From Leptodesmis sichuanensis A121 (lineage in GTDB: Bacteria; Cyanobacteriota; Cyanobacteriia; Leptolyngbyales; Leptolyngbyaceae), in assembly GCF_021379005.1 (NCBI RefSeq), contig NZ_CP075171.1, positions 2,914,001-2,978,000 on the forward strand: a stretch of DNA of 64,000 bases, in the 5' to 3' direction. Shown piece by piece: positions 11,597 to 23,161 of this stretch. The translations under genes were made by a program, and so were the position numbers. Every line of letters starts with the position of its first letter. Positions within the stretch are counted from its first letter, which is position 1. The notes below the pieces were generated by a model. It was not told the DNA's origin, searched no databases, and saw only the letters and a program-made list of their open reading frames with translations.

Positions 11597-12943
11597 CTAT
11601 CCCTTTTCATAGGCGACTTCTCCCATGACATAAGTGGCCTGAATGGTACGATCGTCGCCCAAAATAATCAGACTGAACACTTCATCCGCGAGAGCCGTGA
11701 CGGATGCCACTGTGGGAATGGGATTGCGGAAGCCCAACAAGGGAGTAGCTCTCGTATCTAGCACCACAAAATCGGCTTCCTTGCTGGGTGCAAAGTTTCC
11801 CAACTTGTCCTCCAGGTACAAAGCTCTGGCTCCCCCCAGTGTGGCTAAATACAGAGCTTTGAAGGGAGACAGACACTGTTGTTGCAAATGCACAACCTTA
11901 TAAGCTTCGTGAGCTGTGGTCAGCAAGGAAAAACTGGTGCCACCGCCAACATCTGTTCCCAGGCCAACCTCGACCGGATGATCAGGAGATTTAGCCTTGC
12001 CCAGCTTAAACAGGCCGCTGCCGAGAAACAGGTTAGAAGTAGGACAAAAGGAAATAGCCGCTTTGGCTTGTGAGAGTCGCTGAAATTCCTCATCCGTAAG
12101 CTGCACGCCGTGGGCAAACACCGATCTCGGACGCACTAATCCGGCCTGGTCGTACACATCCAGATAGCTTTTTGCCTGGGGAAATAGTTTGGCTACCAGC
12201 GTTACCTCATCTGGATTTTCGGAGAGATGGGTGTGGAGATAGACATCGGGAAACTCTTCCAGCAGTTTACCGGCTAAACGCAACTGCTCATCGGTAGACG
12301 TAACGGCAAAGCGGGGAGTCACCGCATAGAGCAATCGTCCCTTGTTGTGCCATTTCTGGATCAAGGCTTTGCTGTCCTGATAGGAAGATGCTGCTGTATC
12401 AACCAGGAAATCTGGAGCATTACGATCCATCATGACCTTGCCTGCAATCATGCGCAGGTTGCGATCGTAGGCTTCCTCAAAAAAGGCTTCTGCTGATTGG
12501 GGAAATACAGCAGCAAATACAAGAGCAGTAGTAGTACCATTCTTCAGTAACTCATTTAGAAAGAATTTAGCAACCTGACGCGCATACTCTTTATCCTTAA
12601 ATTTACCTTCCGTGGGAAATGTATATTTATACAACCATTCCAATAGTTGTTCCCCATAAGCAGCAATCACCTCAACCTGGGGAAAATGAATGTGGGCATC
12701 AATAAATCCCGGTGTGATCAATTTGCCAGAATAATCAATGACTGGCACCTGAGCATATTTCTCACGCAGACTGTTGTAAGGCCCCAGTTCTTTAACAATG
12801 CCATTTTCAATGACCAGCAAACCATCGGGAATATAGCGAACACAGTCAAGTTCTGGGACAAAAAATGGGTCATCAGTGAGGTCGAGGAAGGCCGCACGAA
12901 ATGCCTTGAGGCTGGATGCAGTGGGGGTAGAGTCAATGGACAT
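11597..12943 (-). CDS. guaD: guanine deaminase
   Basis: Amidohydrolase that deaminates guanine to xanthine in purine salvage and catabolism. The 448 residues contain the metal-binding HxH (GFIDAHIHFP, H84/H86), the active-site motif VYLHTHLSENPDEV near 240, SVFAHGVQL and the metal Asp in VGLGTDVGGGTSFSLL, all typical of bacterial/eukaryotic GuaD. ATG 12943 is a clear start. Downstream is the patatin gene; upstream, 34 bp away, ends the secDF operon on the same strand. A purine-derived nitrogen theme may link it with the AtzE/AtzG-like genes at 42 kb, but that is inference. Confidence 0.93.
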   Translation of the reverse strand: MSIDSTPTASSLKAFRAAFLDLTDDPFFVPELDCVRYIPDGLLVIENGIVKELGPYNSLREKYAQVPVIDYSGKLITPGFIDAHIHFPQVEVIAAYGEQLLEWLYKYTFPTEGKFKDKEYARQVAKFFLNELLKNGTTTALVFAAVFPQSAEAFFEEAYDRNLRMIAGKVMMDRNAPDFLVDTAASSYQDSKALIQKWHNKGRLLYAVTPRFAVTSTDEQLRLAGKLLEEFPDVYLHTHLSENPDEVTLVAKLFPQAKSYLDVYDQAGLVRPRSVFAHGVQLTDEEFQRLSQAKAAISFCPTSNLFLGSGLFKLGKAKSPDHPVEVGLGTDVGGGTSFSLLTTAHEAYKVVHLQQQCLSPFKALYLATLGGARALYLEDKLGNFAPSKEADFVVLDTRATPLLGFRNPIPTVASVTALADEVFSLIILGDDRTIQATYVMGEVAYEKG

Positions 12944-12977
12944 TAAGCCATCCTGATTTTGATTGTGAATGTTTAGC

Positions 12978-13397
12978 TTAGCTGTGATTACTTTGAACGA
13001 ATTTCCAGAGGGGATGGCTGGGGCCTTGTTGGCGAATGCGAAGAACAGCCTTTTCTAAACGTTTGCGTTCTCGCTTAGGCAAGCCAAATAACCAATTGCG
13101 GATTTGCCAGACAAGAATCCCCAGCGTCACGCCCAGGCATAGAAATAGTCCGAATGCGGGGTAGGGATTGAATACCAGCCCATAGCGAACTGCCGCCCAG
13201 GTGAAGTATTCATGGATCAGGGAAATGGGATACCGCAATCCCCAGAGGCTGATAGTACCGACCGTAAGCCAGAGAATTCCAGCAAAAATCCAGCGAGCAT
13301 AGACTGTTACCCGATACAGACGATCGACTTGCGATCGAAATAGGGGATCCAGCAAATCCTCTGAGGTTGCAGCAGGTTGCTCTCCGAATGGCTCCAT
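12978..13397 (-). CDS. conserved two-TM membrane protein after secF
   Basis: A 139-residue protein with two transmembrane segments (IFAGILWLTVGTISLWGL and PAFGLFLCLGVTLGILVW) and a basic cytoplasmic tail (PKRERKRLEKAVLRIRQQ). ATG 13397 (MEPFGEQPA) is used; a longer reading upstream would overlap secF. It lies 10 bp after secF, so it is the third gene of a secD-secF operon. The function is unknown. Position suggests an accessory to membrane protein translocation or simple co-transcription. Confidence 0.75.
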   Translation of the reverse strand: MEPFGEQPAATSEDLLDPLFRSQVDRLYRVTVYARWIFAGILWLTVGTISLWGLRYPISLIHEYFTWAAVRYGLVFNPYPAFGLFLCLGVTLGILVWQIRNWLFGLPKRERKRLEKAVLRIRQQGPSHPLWKFVQSNHS

Positions 13398-13407
13398 CGC
13401 AGAATTA

Positions 13408-14394
13408 CTAGACCTCCTTGGAACTAACCCCATCGGTGGCCGGAGCAGCCGGAGCAGGGCCGTATACCTGACCCGTGCGCTCTCGCCATAGAGCCAGCAG
13501 TGTACTGGCAATAAAGATGCTAGAGTAAGCCCCCATTGTGAAGCCAATAATCAATGCCAGAGCAAAGATCTTCAGGGTTTCCCCACCGAACAAGAAGATT
13601 GAGAATAGGGTGAGTAGGGTTGTCAACGTGGTGTTGATGGAACGGGCCAGCGTGGAATTGACAGCAGCATCCACAATGTCATCGATATGACGCTCTGGAT
13701 TCAGGGCAATGGTTTCGCGGATGCGATCGTAAATCACCACCGTATCATTCACCGAGAAACCCACGATCGTCAGCAGGGCAACGATAAACAGGGAATCGAC
13801 CTCCACATTGAATAACAGTCCCAGGATCGCGAAGATACCGACGGTGATCAAAATGTCATGGAATAGGGCGACGATCGCAAAAATGGCATAGTCTAACTGA
13901 AACCGCAGACTCAGGTAAATAGCGATACCAACGAACGCCACAATCAGCGCCAGTAAGCCAGCCGAGAATAACTGTTGACCAATGACTGGGCCAACCGTAT
14001 CAATTTGAGTCTTGCTGGGGTCAAAGGTGCCTAGTTTCTCGCTCAAAGCAGACTGGAGTTGATTACGTTGTTCTCCATTCAGTGGGGCAGTACGGATCGT
14101 GATCCCGACCTGTTTACCAGAGCGATCGGTAATCGCCTGAATATTACTGCTTCCCAGCCCTTCTGCATCCATAACACTCCGAACAGCGGCAATGTCGATC
14201 GGCTTCTGGCAGTTATCGGCCTTACTGCAGTCCAGTTCAAATTGCAAGCGGGTGCCGCCCACGAAGTCCAGTCCGGGCCGCAAGGGTGCACCAATCTGCT
14301 TCCAGGAGATGAACATGGCAACAATACCCGCCAAGATCAGGGCAGAGGAAATTGCCCACCATACATTTCGTTGTCGAATGACCTGAAGTTTCAT
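13408..14394 (-). CDS. secF: protein translocase subunit SecF
   Basis: Proton-motive-force-linked RND-type component of the Sec machinery that, with SecD, helps release and pull preproteins across the membrane. The 328 residues begin with the SecF signature ([20 protein letters not shown], then [14 protein letters not shown]). They carry the conserved TM4 motif [11 protein letters not shown] and five further hydrophobic segments. It is 8 bp from secD, so the two are one operon. Confidence 0.97.
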   Translation of the reverse strand: MKLQVIRQRNVWWAISSALILAGIVAMFISWKQIGAPLRPGLDFVGGTRLQFELDCSKADNCQKPIDIAAVRSVMDAEGLGSSNIQAITDRSGKQVGITIRTAPLNGEQRNQLQSALSEKLGTFDPSKTQIDTVGPVIGQQLFSAGLLALIVAFVGIAIYLSLRFQLDYAIFAIVALFHDILITVGIFAILGLLFNVEVDSLFIVALLTIVGFSVNDTVVIYDRIRETIALNPERHIDDIVDAAVNSTLARSINTTLTTLLTLFSIFLFGGETLKIFALALIIGFTMGAYSSIFIASTLLALWRERTGQVYGPAPAAPATDGVSSKEV

Positions 14395-14402
14395 GGGTCT
14401 GA

Positions 14403-15812
14403 CTATGCCTCCGCTTTCACAGGTTCCAGATTGGGACAGAAGTACTGCGGTTTTCGCAAACCTGGGAAGCTCAAGGTGTAGAGTAGCAGGGTACGGCTAC
14501 AGGTGATGGCGGTGAACATACTCACCAGTACCCCCAGAGCCAACGTCAGTGCAAATCCTTTAACTAATCCTGCCCCAAGCCAGAATAATGCCGCACAGGC
14601 AATTAGCGTAGTCACATTACTGTCCAGAATGCTGGAGAAGGCGCGGTAGAAGCCAGATTCTACAGAACGGTACAGACTTTTTCCGGATTGCAGTTCTTCC
14701 CGTGTGCGTTCAAAAATCAGGACATTGGCATCGACCGCCATCCCAATACTGAGAATGAATCCAGCAATCCCAGGAAGCGTCAGGGTCACTCCCAGCAAGT
14801 TAAATGCGGCCAGAGTGAGGATGGCATAGATCACCAGGGCAATGTCTGCAATCAAGCCAGGCAGCCGATAATAGGCCACCATGAAAATCAGTACCAGCAC
14901 CAGACCACCAATCGCGGCATAAATACTGCGTTGGATGCTGTCTTTCCCTAAGGTGGCACCCACGGTACGGTTTTCCACGACTTCTACAGGAAGCGGCAGA
15001 GCACCCCCTTTCAATTGGATCGCCAGGTCGCGGGCCGTTTCCAGGTCGAAATTACCTTCAATGACCGCATTACCGCCGGTAATCCCAGTTTGGGCATACT
15101 TGACATCCACCGAGTAAGCAAAGTTTTCGCTGATGGGTGCCCCATCCAGAAAAATGCCCAGGGTACGTCCGGTTCCGGCAATACTTTTTGTGAGTTCAGC
15201 AAATAACTCGCCACCGCGCTGATCAAACTGTAAGCCCACATCCCATGTGTTCTGGACGTTTGTAGCGCTGGGATAAGCATCTTTCAGCATTTTGCCAGAT
15301 AGCTCAGTCTTTTCAAATAGGGCCGAGATCGAGTCATTCACCGCTTTCAGTTCCGCCTGATTTTTGGCGATCGCGGCCTGGTCGTTTGATTTCCTCAGTT
15401 CCCGTTGCAGCGTCAGTTTTTCTCTCAACTGTTGCCGCTCGATCCCCAATTGCGCCTCAGTTCCTGGTTTCTGTTTGCGGAAATCGAGCTGGGCCGTTCC
15501 TCCCAGAACCCGCTCTGCCTGAATTGGATCATTAACACCGGGCAGTTGCACAATAATCTGATCCTTACCCGCTGTGAGTACCAGGGGTTCCGAAACTCCC
15601 AGACCATTGACCCGACCTTCAATCACCCGCCGTACCGCATCCAGATCAGAGGGTTTAATTTCTTTGATTTCTTCAGTCGGTTTCACTTGAATGGTCAACT
15701 GTGACCCCCCTCGCAGGTCTAACCCTAGCTGAGTGGGCACATTCAGAATGACGACGATCGCACCGATAACTAACGCGGCGATCAGGAGTAGTAAGTAACG
15801 CTGTCTTCCCAT
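14403..15812 (-). CDS. secD: protein translocase subunit SecD
   Basis: Partner of SecF. The 469 residues hold an N-terminal TM ([18 protein letters not shown]), the [12 protein letters not shown] motif, a periplasmic domain with P1-head features ([22 protein letters not shown]), and the C-terminal membrane domain with [27 protein letters not shown], the signature helix. The length is normal for a cyanobacterial SecD. ATG 15812 starts the operon secD-secF-small membrane gene. Confidence 0.97.
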   Translation of the reverse strand: MGRQRYLLLLIAALVIGAIVVILNVPTQLGLDLRGGSQLTIQVKPTEEIKEIKPSDLDAVRRVIEGRVNGLGVSEPLVLTAGKDQIIVQLPGVNDPIQAERVLGGTAQLDFRKQKPGTEAQLGIERQQLREKLTLQRELRKSNDQAAIAKNQAELKAVNDSISALFEKTELSGKMLKDAYPSATNVQNTWDVGLQFDQRGGELFAELTKSIAGTGRTLGIFLDGAPISENFAYSVDVKYAQTGITGGNAVIEGNFDLETARDLAIQLKGGALPLPVEVVENRTVGATLGKDSIQRSIYAAIGGLVLVLIFMVAYYRLPGLIADIALVIYAILTLAAFNLLGVTLTLPGIAGFILSIGMAVDANVLIFERTREELQSGKSLYRSVESGFYRAFSSILDSNVTTLIACAALFWLGAGLVKGFALTLALGVLVSMFTAITCSRTLLLYTLSFPGLRKPQYFCPNLEPVKAEA

Positions 15813-16613
15813 GCTGTCTTCCCTGCAACAAACGCTATGATAACGCTTTCAAGTTTTGAGATTTCAATTTTGGGTTGCAAATTGTAAATTCAGACACAGG
15901 TGAACCTTTGCTGAATTGACACGCTGGCTACAACAATCTGTTAGGATTTAATAATCTACGGTTAGCCTATCAAGATAGTGCGCTTTACTGCTTATGCCTG
16001 TGTTACTTCCCAGTTCCACGTTCCAGGCTAAGCCTGCCCAATAATCCTCCGTCATTGTGTCTGAGAAATCCGCAACGAAATATTGAAAACAGTTGCTGAT
16101 TACAACAATTCATGTGATCCCCGTACTGAATCTTAAGTTGATCTAAAATTTGCGGTTCAATCGATCGCAGGTGCGGTACGTTTGACACTTGCGACTGCTG
16201 CTCACAAGTATGGTGAAGATGAACTTCACAAGTTTCGAGTCACAAGTTTCGAGATTGAGTCAGGTAATGAAAATTCAACAACATCAAATTTGTAGGATGT
16301 ATTAGGCGGTAGCTGTAACGCATCCCATTTAGAGTCACATTAAGAAATTGGTGCGTTACGCGGCGCTAACCTATTCTCTGCAAGAGTTTGGGATGATGAA
16401 GTCTAAGGTCTTCAATGTAAAGCACAGGTCAAACATTGTTCTAGTAAGCATAAGAGCTACTTTGATTGAAACTGTGATGCTGAACTAGATTCTCCAGGAT
16501 TGGGGAATGATAGAAAGTGAAAGAAGGGCTGGAATCAAGCCAGCAGAAAATCTTAGATTTAGCCTGACAGGTTTTAGATTGCTTCAATTGTAAGTTTTTG
16601 ATTCTCACATCCT
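15813..16613. other. 801-bp divergent intergenic region (secD / GH57)
   Basis: A long gene-free stretch. It holds a hairpin-type dispersed repeat (16291-16377), short AT-rich runs and the promoters of secD and the GH57 gene. The short ORFs in it lack coding character. Nothing else is recognisable. Confidence 0.5.
16291..16377. repeat. hairpin dispersed repeat (GTAACGCA type)
   Basis: Imperfect inverted repeat: TTAGGCGGTAGCTGTAACGCATCC is mirrored by GGTGCGTTACGCGGCGCTAA about 25 bp downstream. It resembles a widespread cyanobacterial intergenic palindrome ('GGTGCGTTACGC...'). It is probably a MITE-like remnant. Confidence 0.6.
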
Positions 16614-19388
16614 ATGACATCTAGCTCTAACACCGGGCGATCGCGCCAATCTGCAAAGTTCTCCGTTGACTCTCATCCTGTTGCTCCGCAGAGCGATCCC
16701 CGTAGGTTAGCGGTTGCCAATCCGACTGAAAGTGCTACTCTTGCTGCAACTCCGATCACCACCGCACAGGGCGTGTATGTTGTGGTGCATGGGCACTTTT
16801 ACCAGCCTCCCCGTGAGAATCCCTATCTGGACGCGATCGAGCGACAACCCAGCGCCTTTCCCTACCACGATTGGAATGAACGCATTCATCACGAATGTTA
16901 TCGCCCCAATGCCTTCGCCCGCATCGTCAACGATCGCGAAGAAGTGATGGGGATCGTCAACAATTATGAATACCTCAGTTTCAACTTTGGCCCCACCCTC
17001 TTGAACTGGCTGGAACGCTATGACATCGAAACCTATCAGCGGATTCTGGAAGCCGATCGTCAGAGTTGCGCCCGGTTGAATGGACACGGAAATGCGATCG
17101 CCCAGGTGTATAACCACATCATCATGCCCCTGGCCAACGATCGGGACAAACGTACGCAAATTCGCTGGGGCAAAGCAGACTTCCGTTCCCGATTTGGCCG
17201 CGATCCCGAAGGTATGTGGTTAGCCGAAACCGCTGTAGACTACGCTACCCTGGAAGCCCTGGTTGCTGAAGGCATCAAATTCATCATCCTTGCTCCCTCC
17301 CAGGCCCAACGCTGTCGTCCCTTTCCCACCAGTGAACACCCGGATCCCGACTGGCACGAAGTCGGCGGCAGTCAAATCGACCCCACCCGCCCCTACCGTT
17401 GCTATCTCAGGAGTTCTCAGTTCTCAGATTTAAGTTCTGAGTTAGACCATCCATCCCCAATCCCCGATCCCCGATCTCCGATCCCTGCTCCCTACATCGA
17501 CATCTTCTTCTACGACGGCCCCATCTCCCGCGACATGGGCTTTGATACGGCTCTCAGCCACTCCCAACAGTTTGTTGGTCGGCTAGGACAGGCGGTACGT
17601 GGGGATCAACGGCAGGCTCAGATCATTGCTGTTGCCACCGATGGGGAAACCTTTGGACATCACAAAGGCGGTACAGAGAAGTGTCTGGCCTACAGCTTTG
17701 TGCATGAGTTCCCCGATCGCCAGTGGACAGTCACCAATTTTGCCCATTACCTGTCCCTCGATCCCCCCACCTGGGAAGTGGAGTTAAAACCTGTGACGGC
17801 CTGGAGTTGCAGTCATGGGGTCGATCGCTGGCAAGACGATTGTGGGTGCGGCGGTGAAGGGGGCTGGCATCAGAAATGGCGGCGACCGTTGCGGAATGCG
17901 CTGGACTGGCTTCGGGATCAACTGGCCCAGGTGTATGCAGAAGTTGGCGGCAAACTATTTCAGGATCCCTGGCAGGCGCGGGATGAATATATTGAAGTGA
18001 TCCGCGATCGCACTCCCGCCACTGTGAATGCATTTCTGGCTCGCCATCAAACTCATGCTTTAAATTCGACCGAGCGGATTGATGCCCTGCGCTTACTGGA
18101 AATGCAACGTCACACCTTGTTGATGTATACCAGTTGCGGTTGGTTTTTTGAGGAACTATCCCGACCAGAAGGCACGCAAATTCTTCGCTATGCGGCGCGG
18201 GCGATCGAATTGGCCGGCGATGTCACTGGAATTCATCTGGAAGAGGCATTTGTCAAACGGTTGGCCCTGGCTCCCAGCAACGTGGAACTCTTCAACCACG
18301 GAGCAGAGGTGTATCGCCAACTGGTGACTACCGCTCAGGTGAGTCTGGAACAGGTGGCCGCCCATTATGCAATTAGTTCTCTATTCACCGCTCCGGCCAA
18401 AGAACAGCGGGTGTATTGCTATACCGCCTATCAAACCGATTACCAGTTACAGCGTATGGGAGCGATGAATCTGGCGATCGGGCGCTTACAACTCACCTCC
18501 GAAATCACCCACGAAACAGCGGATCTGGTGTTTGCCGTGCTGCATCTCGGTGGCTGGGATTTCCACTGCTGCATTCAACCCTTTGGCGGACGACGGGAGT
18601 ACAGTCAAATCAAAGACAATCTGGTGAATGCCTTAAGTCAGGCCAGTGCAGCTCAGATGATTCTCACCATGACTCGTTTATTTGGGGATCAGTCCTTCAG
18701 TCTGCAAAGTCTATTTGCCGAAGAACGACATCGGATTATGCGAATGCTGACTCAGGGAACGCTAACCCGTCTGGATCAACTCTATTCCCAGGTGTACCGG
18801 GATAACTACGGCATTCTCATGGCCTTTCATCGCGATGGCTTGGCAGTGCCCCAGGAATTGCAGGTCGCGACGGAAGTGGCCCTCAGTCAACGGGTATTGC
18901 TGGCCCTGCGATCGCTGGAACAGGAATGGAGCGATCCCGCTGTGGATGATCGTCCTCTGGGATTGGGCCATCTCGCAGAGTTGGAAGCGATCGCCCGCGA
19001 AGCTGACCAGTTACGCTGCCGGGTGCATGAACCGGAAGCGAAACAAACCCTGGAGCGATTGATTCTGCAATCCCTGCGGAATCTCCTGGTACATTTCAAT
19101 CCGGCTACCCTGGAGGAAGATATGGCCTACCTGGAACGGTTGATTCGTCTGGGTAATCAACTGCATCTGGGGCTGTCTCTAGCGGCTGCTCAGGAATTGT
19201 ATTTCGACTGCCTGCACGACTGGATCATCCCAGAGTGTCTGCACTGGCTGGATACCGCAGGTCAGGGAGCCGCCTTTACCTCCGACTGGGCCGATGTCAA
19301 AATTCGCCTCCCCCATCTGCGTTCACTCCTGCGTCTGGGACAAACCCTGGCGATCGATGTCGCTGGATGGTTAGCCAAATTACCCTGA
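16614..19388 (+). CDS. GH57 glycoside hydrolase with DUF3536
   Basis: A 924-residue putative alpha-glucan enzyme of the GH57/DUF3536 type. After a variable N-terminus (1-55) the GH57 barrel opens with VVVHGHFYQPPRENPYLD. The likely nucleophile Glu is in PEGMWLAETAVDYATL and a catalytic-region Asp in VATDGETFGHH, followed by WSCSHGVDRW. The DUF3536 domain fills about residues 480-920. Between YRCYL and YIDIFFYDGP the barrel carries a repeat-derived insertion (about residues 264-293, SSQFSDLSS and PIPDPRSPIP). The start is ATG 16614. The gene stands alone; a role in glycogen turnover is inferred. Confidence 0.9.
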   Translation: MTSSSNTGRSRQSAKFSVDSHPVAPQSDPRRLAVANPTESATLAATPITTAQGVYVVVHGHFYQPPRENPYLDAIERQPSAFPYHDWNERIHHECYRPNAFARIVNDREEVMGIVNNYEYLSFNFGPTLLNWLERYDIETYQRILEADRQSCARLNGHGNAIAQVYNHIIMPLANDRDKRTQIRWGKADFRSRFGRDPEGMWLAETAVDYATLEALVAEGIKFIILAPSQAQRCRPFPTSEHPDPDWHEVGGSQIDPTRPYRCYLRSSQFSDLSSELDHPSPIPDPRSPIPAPYIDIFFYDGPISRDMGFDTALSHSQQFVGRLGQAVRGDQRQAQIIAVATDGETFGHHKGGTEKCLAYSFVHEFPDRQWTVTNFAHYLSLDPPTWEVELKPVTAWSCSHGVDRWQDDCGCGGEGGWHQKWRRPLRNALDWLRDQLAQVYAEVGGKLFQDPWQARDEYIEVIRDRTPATVNAFLARHQTHALNSTERIDALRLLEMQRHTLLMYTSCGWFFEELSRPEGTQILRYAARAIELAGDVTGIHLEEAFVKRLALAPSNVELFNHGAEVYRQLVTTAQVSLEQVAAHYAISSLFTAPAKEQRVYCYTAYQTDYQLQRMGAMNLAIGRLQLTSEITHETADLVFAVLHLGGWDFHCCIQPFGGRREYSQIKDNLVNALSQASAAQMILTMTRLFGDQSFSLQSLFAEERHRIMRMLTQGTLTRLDQLYSQVYRDNYGILMAFHRDGLAVPQELQVATEVALSQRVLLALRSLEQEWSDPAVDDRPLGLGHLAELEAIAREADQLRCRVHEPEAKQTLERLILQSLRNLLVHFNPATLEEDMAYLERLIRLGNQLHLGLSLAAAQELYFDCLHDWIIPECLHWLDTAGQGAAFTSDWADVKIRLPHLRSLLRLGQTLAIDVAGWLAKLP
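17406..17493 (+). repeat. in-frame heptamer insertion within the GH57 gene
   Basis: AGTTCTC-type heptamers followed by CCCCGAT heptamers, read as SSQFSDLSS then PIPDPRSPIP. It is in frame and stop-free, and sits just before the conserved IDIFFYDGP motif. Confidence 0.8.
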
Positions 19389-19588
19389 GGGAAGTGTTCA
19401 GTTTTGAGTTTTAAGATGCGTAGGCTCTGTGCAGACGGTCAATCATGGCAGTAATGACGCGCTGGGCGATCGCGCCAGTTTCCTTTACCGTAGGCGTATC
19501 CAGCAATCAAGGGGAAAGCAACCGTTCATCGCAAATCTAAAATCCCAAATCCAATTGACTACTAGGGAGATGCATCTATCTTTGGTAA

Positions 19589-20632
<1,044 letters not shown>

Positions 20633-20740
20633 GGCAGTAGGGGAATCAGGGATTAGGGATCGGGGATGAGGGGTAGCAGTCAAAATCCCTGATCCTCAAT
20701 CCCCAATTTGCCTTCTGCCCTTTGCCCTCCCCTTTCTGCC
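20633..20740. repeat. degenerate heptamer repeat tract after ilvC
   Basis: Heptamer-like blocks (GGGATTA, CCCCAAT, CTGCCCT) run from the ilvC stop to the first 73-bp element. Confidence 0.6.
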
Positions 20741-20745
20741 TTAAC

Positions 20746-20818
20746 TAAACCAAGTCCGGCTAGAGAAGGGTTGTTTTCCGATCAGAGAAACTCCAGTTCT
20801 AGACTTGGACAAGGTTTA
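20746..20818 (+). repeat. 73-bp dispersed palindromic element, copy 1
   Basis: Begins TAAACCAAGTCC and ends GGACAAGGTTTA, with the core TTTTCCGATCAGAGAAACT. It is directly followed, after 2 bp, by a second copy in the same orientation. The complementary ends could fold into a stem. Confidence 0.85.
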
Positions 20819-20820
20819 AC

Positions 20821-20893
20821 TAAACCAAGTCCAGCTAGAAAACTGAAATTTTCCGATCAGAAAAACTACGGTGCCGGACTTGAACAAGGTTTA
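20821..20893 (+). repeat. 73-bp dispersed palindromic element, copy 2
   Basis: Same length and ends as copy 1 but diverged inside (GAAATTTTCCGATCAGAAAA). It ends 37 bp before the start of the next gene. Confidence 0.85.
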
Positions 20894-20930
20894 AAAATAA
20901 TTCTGAACTTAGTTCAGACCAGAATTCTCT

Positions 20931-21629
20931 ATGATTGAACCGCCTGAATCTCTAACACCGTCTGTGCCTGCTGTAACCGTGTGGGAGGGAATTGCGATCG
21001 CGGCGGGGAGTGTTTTGTTAGTCGCGATGGGAGCCGCAGGTCTGGTCTACAAATTTTTTGTCAATGCGGCGAACCCCCAACGGGCCACGCAGATCGCGAA
21101 AAGCCTGATGGACTACAACATTCCTGATACTGAAGGCGTGTTTGGGGCTAACCTGGGAGGAGCCAAGGTTGCCATTGTTAGCAGTCGGTCTTTTCCTAAA
21201 GATGCAGCCGTTCTGGATGGGATTAATCCGGCTGCTGCCAAGGGAGTAGAACTCTTTGTGGCCAGACTACCCCTGGATGTAGAGACAACTCCGTCCCAAA
21301 ATGCCACTCGACCACCCTCAACCTCAAATATCTCTCCTTCCTACGATCCCTTCTCTGCCTCAGATTTTTCCTTTTCTTACCGTTCCGGCGAGGAATTTAC
21401 CGTGAATCAGGAGCGGATTGAAGAAAAAATGTTTTGTCAGCAAAAGGTTCCGGTTCGCATTCAAGAAGGAAACTTGGCGCTCTCCAGCCAGGCCCCCCGG
21501 ATCCCTGCCGTTAAATATGATGCCAGTGCCCCCGTTGGTAACAGCAAGCGGCAGGTGACGATTACGGCGATCGGGCCAACGGCAAAACAGGATGCGGCGA
21601 TGGTGTTTAATTCTCTGAACTGCAAATGA
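20931..21629 (+). CDS. membrane-anchored conserved hypothetical protein
   Basis: A 232-residue protein with one N-terminal transmembrane segment (GIAIAAGSVLLVAMGAAGLVYKFF, about 20-43). A soluble domain follows, split by a Ser/Thr/Pro-rich linker (about 120-150). No catalytic motif is recognisable. The two halves (IPDTEGVFGANLGGAKVAIVSS and VPVRIQEGNLALSSQAP...KYDASAP) look like a cyanobacterial family of unknown function. ATG 20931 follows the repeat elements, so its promoter lies in or before them. It ends 46 bp before the decarboxylase gene. Confidence 0.65.
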   Translation: MIEPPESLTPSVPAVTVWEGIAIAAGSVLLVAMGAAGLVYKFFVNAANPQRATQIAKSLMDYNIPDTEGVFGANLGGAKVAIVSSRSFPKDAAVLDGINPAAAKGVELFVARLPLDVETTPSQNATRPPSTSNISPSYDPFSASDFSFSYRSGEEFTVNQERIEEKMFCQQKVPVRIQEGNLALSSQAPRIPAVKYDASAPVGNSKRQVTITAIGPTAKQDAAMVFNSLNCK

Positions 21630-21675
21630 TGGTGGTAGAAACGTTTCGGCGGAACGTCTCTACGAGGACGAGGGG

Positions 21676-23157
21676 ATGACGAGCCAGTTTCATCTTGATC
21701 AGAATCAGACTCCGCTGCTGGCGATGTTGGAGGTATGCCGCGATCGCTCTTACGCAGCCTTCCATACCCCAGGTCATCGACGGGGACGGGGAATTTCTGC
21801 CCGATTAGCCGCCCTATGTGGCGATCGCGTTTTTCGGGCTGATCTGCCAGAATTACCAGAATTGGACAATTTATTTGCTCCAGAAGGAGTCATTCGGGAG
21901 GCTCAGGAACTGGCAGCAGCAGCTTTTGGGGCTGAGCAAACATGGTTTCTGGCGAATGGCTCTACCGCAGGAGTTGAAGCCGCGCTTCTGGCAACCTGTA
22001 AACCAGGAGAGAAACTAATTCTGCCGCGCAATGTACATCGATCGGCCATTTCAGGCTTGACCCTATCGGGAGCGCTTCCCATCTTTGTGTATCCCGACTA
22101 TGATCCGGTTCTGGATCTGGCTCATTGCGTCTCTCCGGCAGCCGTAGCAGCGGCCCTCAACCAGCATCCTGATGCCAGAGCCGTGTTGATGGTGTCTCCC
22201 ACCTATTACGGTACCTGCGGAAATGTCGCCGCGATCGCCCACTTAACTCATCAACATGGCATTCCCCTGATTGTGGATGAAGCCCACGGTGCCCATTTTG
22301 CCTTCCATCCCGATTTACCCACTCCTGCCCTCGCCAGTGGAGCCGATCTGGTGGTGCAATCGACTCACAAAACCTTGACGGCGCTGACCCAGGCCGCCAT
22401 GTTGCACGTTCAGGGCGATCGCCTGGATCGCGATCGCCTGACTCAGGCTCTTGCCCTTGTCCAATCTAGCAGTCCCAATTACCTGCTGCTGGCCTCCCTG
22501 GATGCGGCGCGTCATCAGATGGCGACTGCAGGTCAGACCCGCTGGTCAGCAACGTTACAACTGGCTGATGAGGCGCGATCGCGGCTGTCCCAAATTCCCG
22601 GTTTATCCCTTCTCCATCCAGAGCAGGCCATCACTCCAGGTTTTATTGATCTCGACCTGACCCGTTTAACTATCACCGTGACTGACCTGGGAATAGACGG
22701 GTTCACTGCTGACACCCTTTTACACACTCAACTGGGAGTCACGGCGGAACTTCCCACTCTGCAACACCTGACATTCATCACTGGTCTGGGCAATACGCAG
22801 GCAGATATCGATCGATTAGTCACGGCGTTTGAACAACTGGCGCAAGGCACGAGGCCCCAGGCACAAGACAATTCAAAACTCAAAATCCAAAATCCAAAAT
22901 TCCAACCTCAGCCCTCAGCCCTTTCCCCCCGTGAGGCATTCTTCGCTGTAGCTGAAACTTTGCCAATTCATGATTGCGTTCATCGTATCAGCGCCGAACT
23001 GGTCTGTCCTTATCCTCCCGGCATTCCGGTGCTGATTCCAGGAGAAGTTATCACAAAGGAGGCGATCGCTCATCTGCACGAAATTCTGGCTCTGGGAGGC
23101 GTAATCAGTGGATGTGCCGATCCGAACTTACAGACGCTCAAAATTGTCAAGACCTGA
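21676..23157 (+). CDS. PLP-dependent Orn/Lys/Arg decarboxylase family protein
   Basis: A 493-residue fold-type I PLP enzyme of the Orn/Lys/Arg decarboxylase group, short form without the N-terminal wing domain. Landmarks are FHTPGHRRGRG near the N-terminus, FLANGSTAGVEAALLA, IVDEAHGAHFAFH and the PLP-lysine motif STHKTLTALTQAAML. Substrate is not predictable; polyamine (arginine/lysine) metabolism is most likely. A repeat-derived segment (about residues 394-416: NSKLKIQNPKFQ) separates the main domain from the C-terminal domain (REAFFAVAETLP...CPYPPGIPVLIPGE). The start is ATG 21676. Confidence 0.88.
   Translation: MTSQFHLDQNQTPLLAMLEVCRDRSYAAFHTPGHRRGRGISARLAALCGDRVFRADLPELPELDNLFAPEGVIREAQELAAAAFGAEQTWFLANGSTAGVEAALLATCKPGEKLILPRNVHRSAISGLTLSGALPIFVYPDYDPVLDLAHCVSPAAVAAALNQHPDARAVLMVSPTYYGTCGNVAAIAHLTHQHGIPLIVDEAHGAHFAFHPDLPTPALASGADLVVQSTHKTLTALTQAAMLHVQGDRLDRDRLTQALALVQSSSPNYLLLASLDAARHQMATAGQTRWSATLQLADEARSRLSQIPGLSLLHPEQAITPGFIDLDLTRLTITVTDLGIDGFTADTLLHTQLGVTAELPTLQHLTFITGLGNTQADIDRLVTAFEQLAQGTRPQAQDNSKLKIQNPKFQPQPSALSPREAFFAVAETLPIHDCVHRISAELVCPYPPGIPVLIPGEVITKEAIAHLHEILALGGVISGCADPNLQTLKIVKT
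22855..22928 (+). repeat. in-frame heptamer insertion within the PLP decarboxylase
   Basis: CTCAAAA/CCAAAAT heptamers read as NSKLKIQNPKFQ, then a CAGCCCT-type stretch. It is in frame and placed at the interdomain linker. Confidence 0.8.
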
Positions 23158-23161
23158 TCGA

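Noticed and set aside
16003-16188. 61-codon minus ORF in the secD/GH57 spacer
   Set aside because: Low-quality composition and no Shine-Dalgarno; the spacer is repeat-bearing non-coding DNA.
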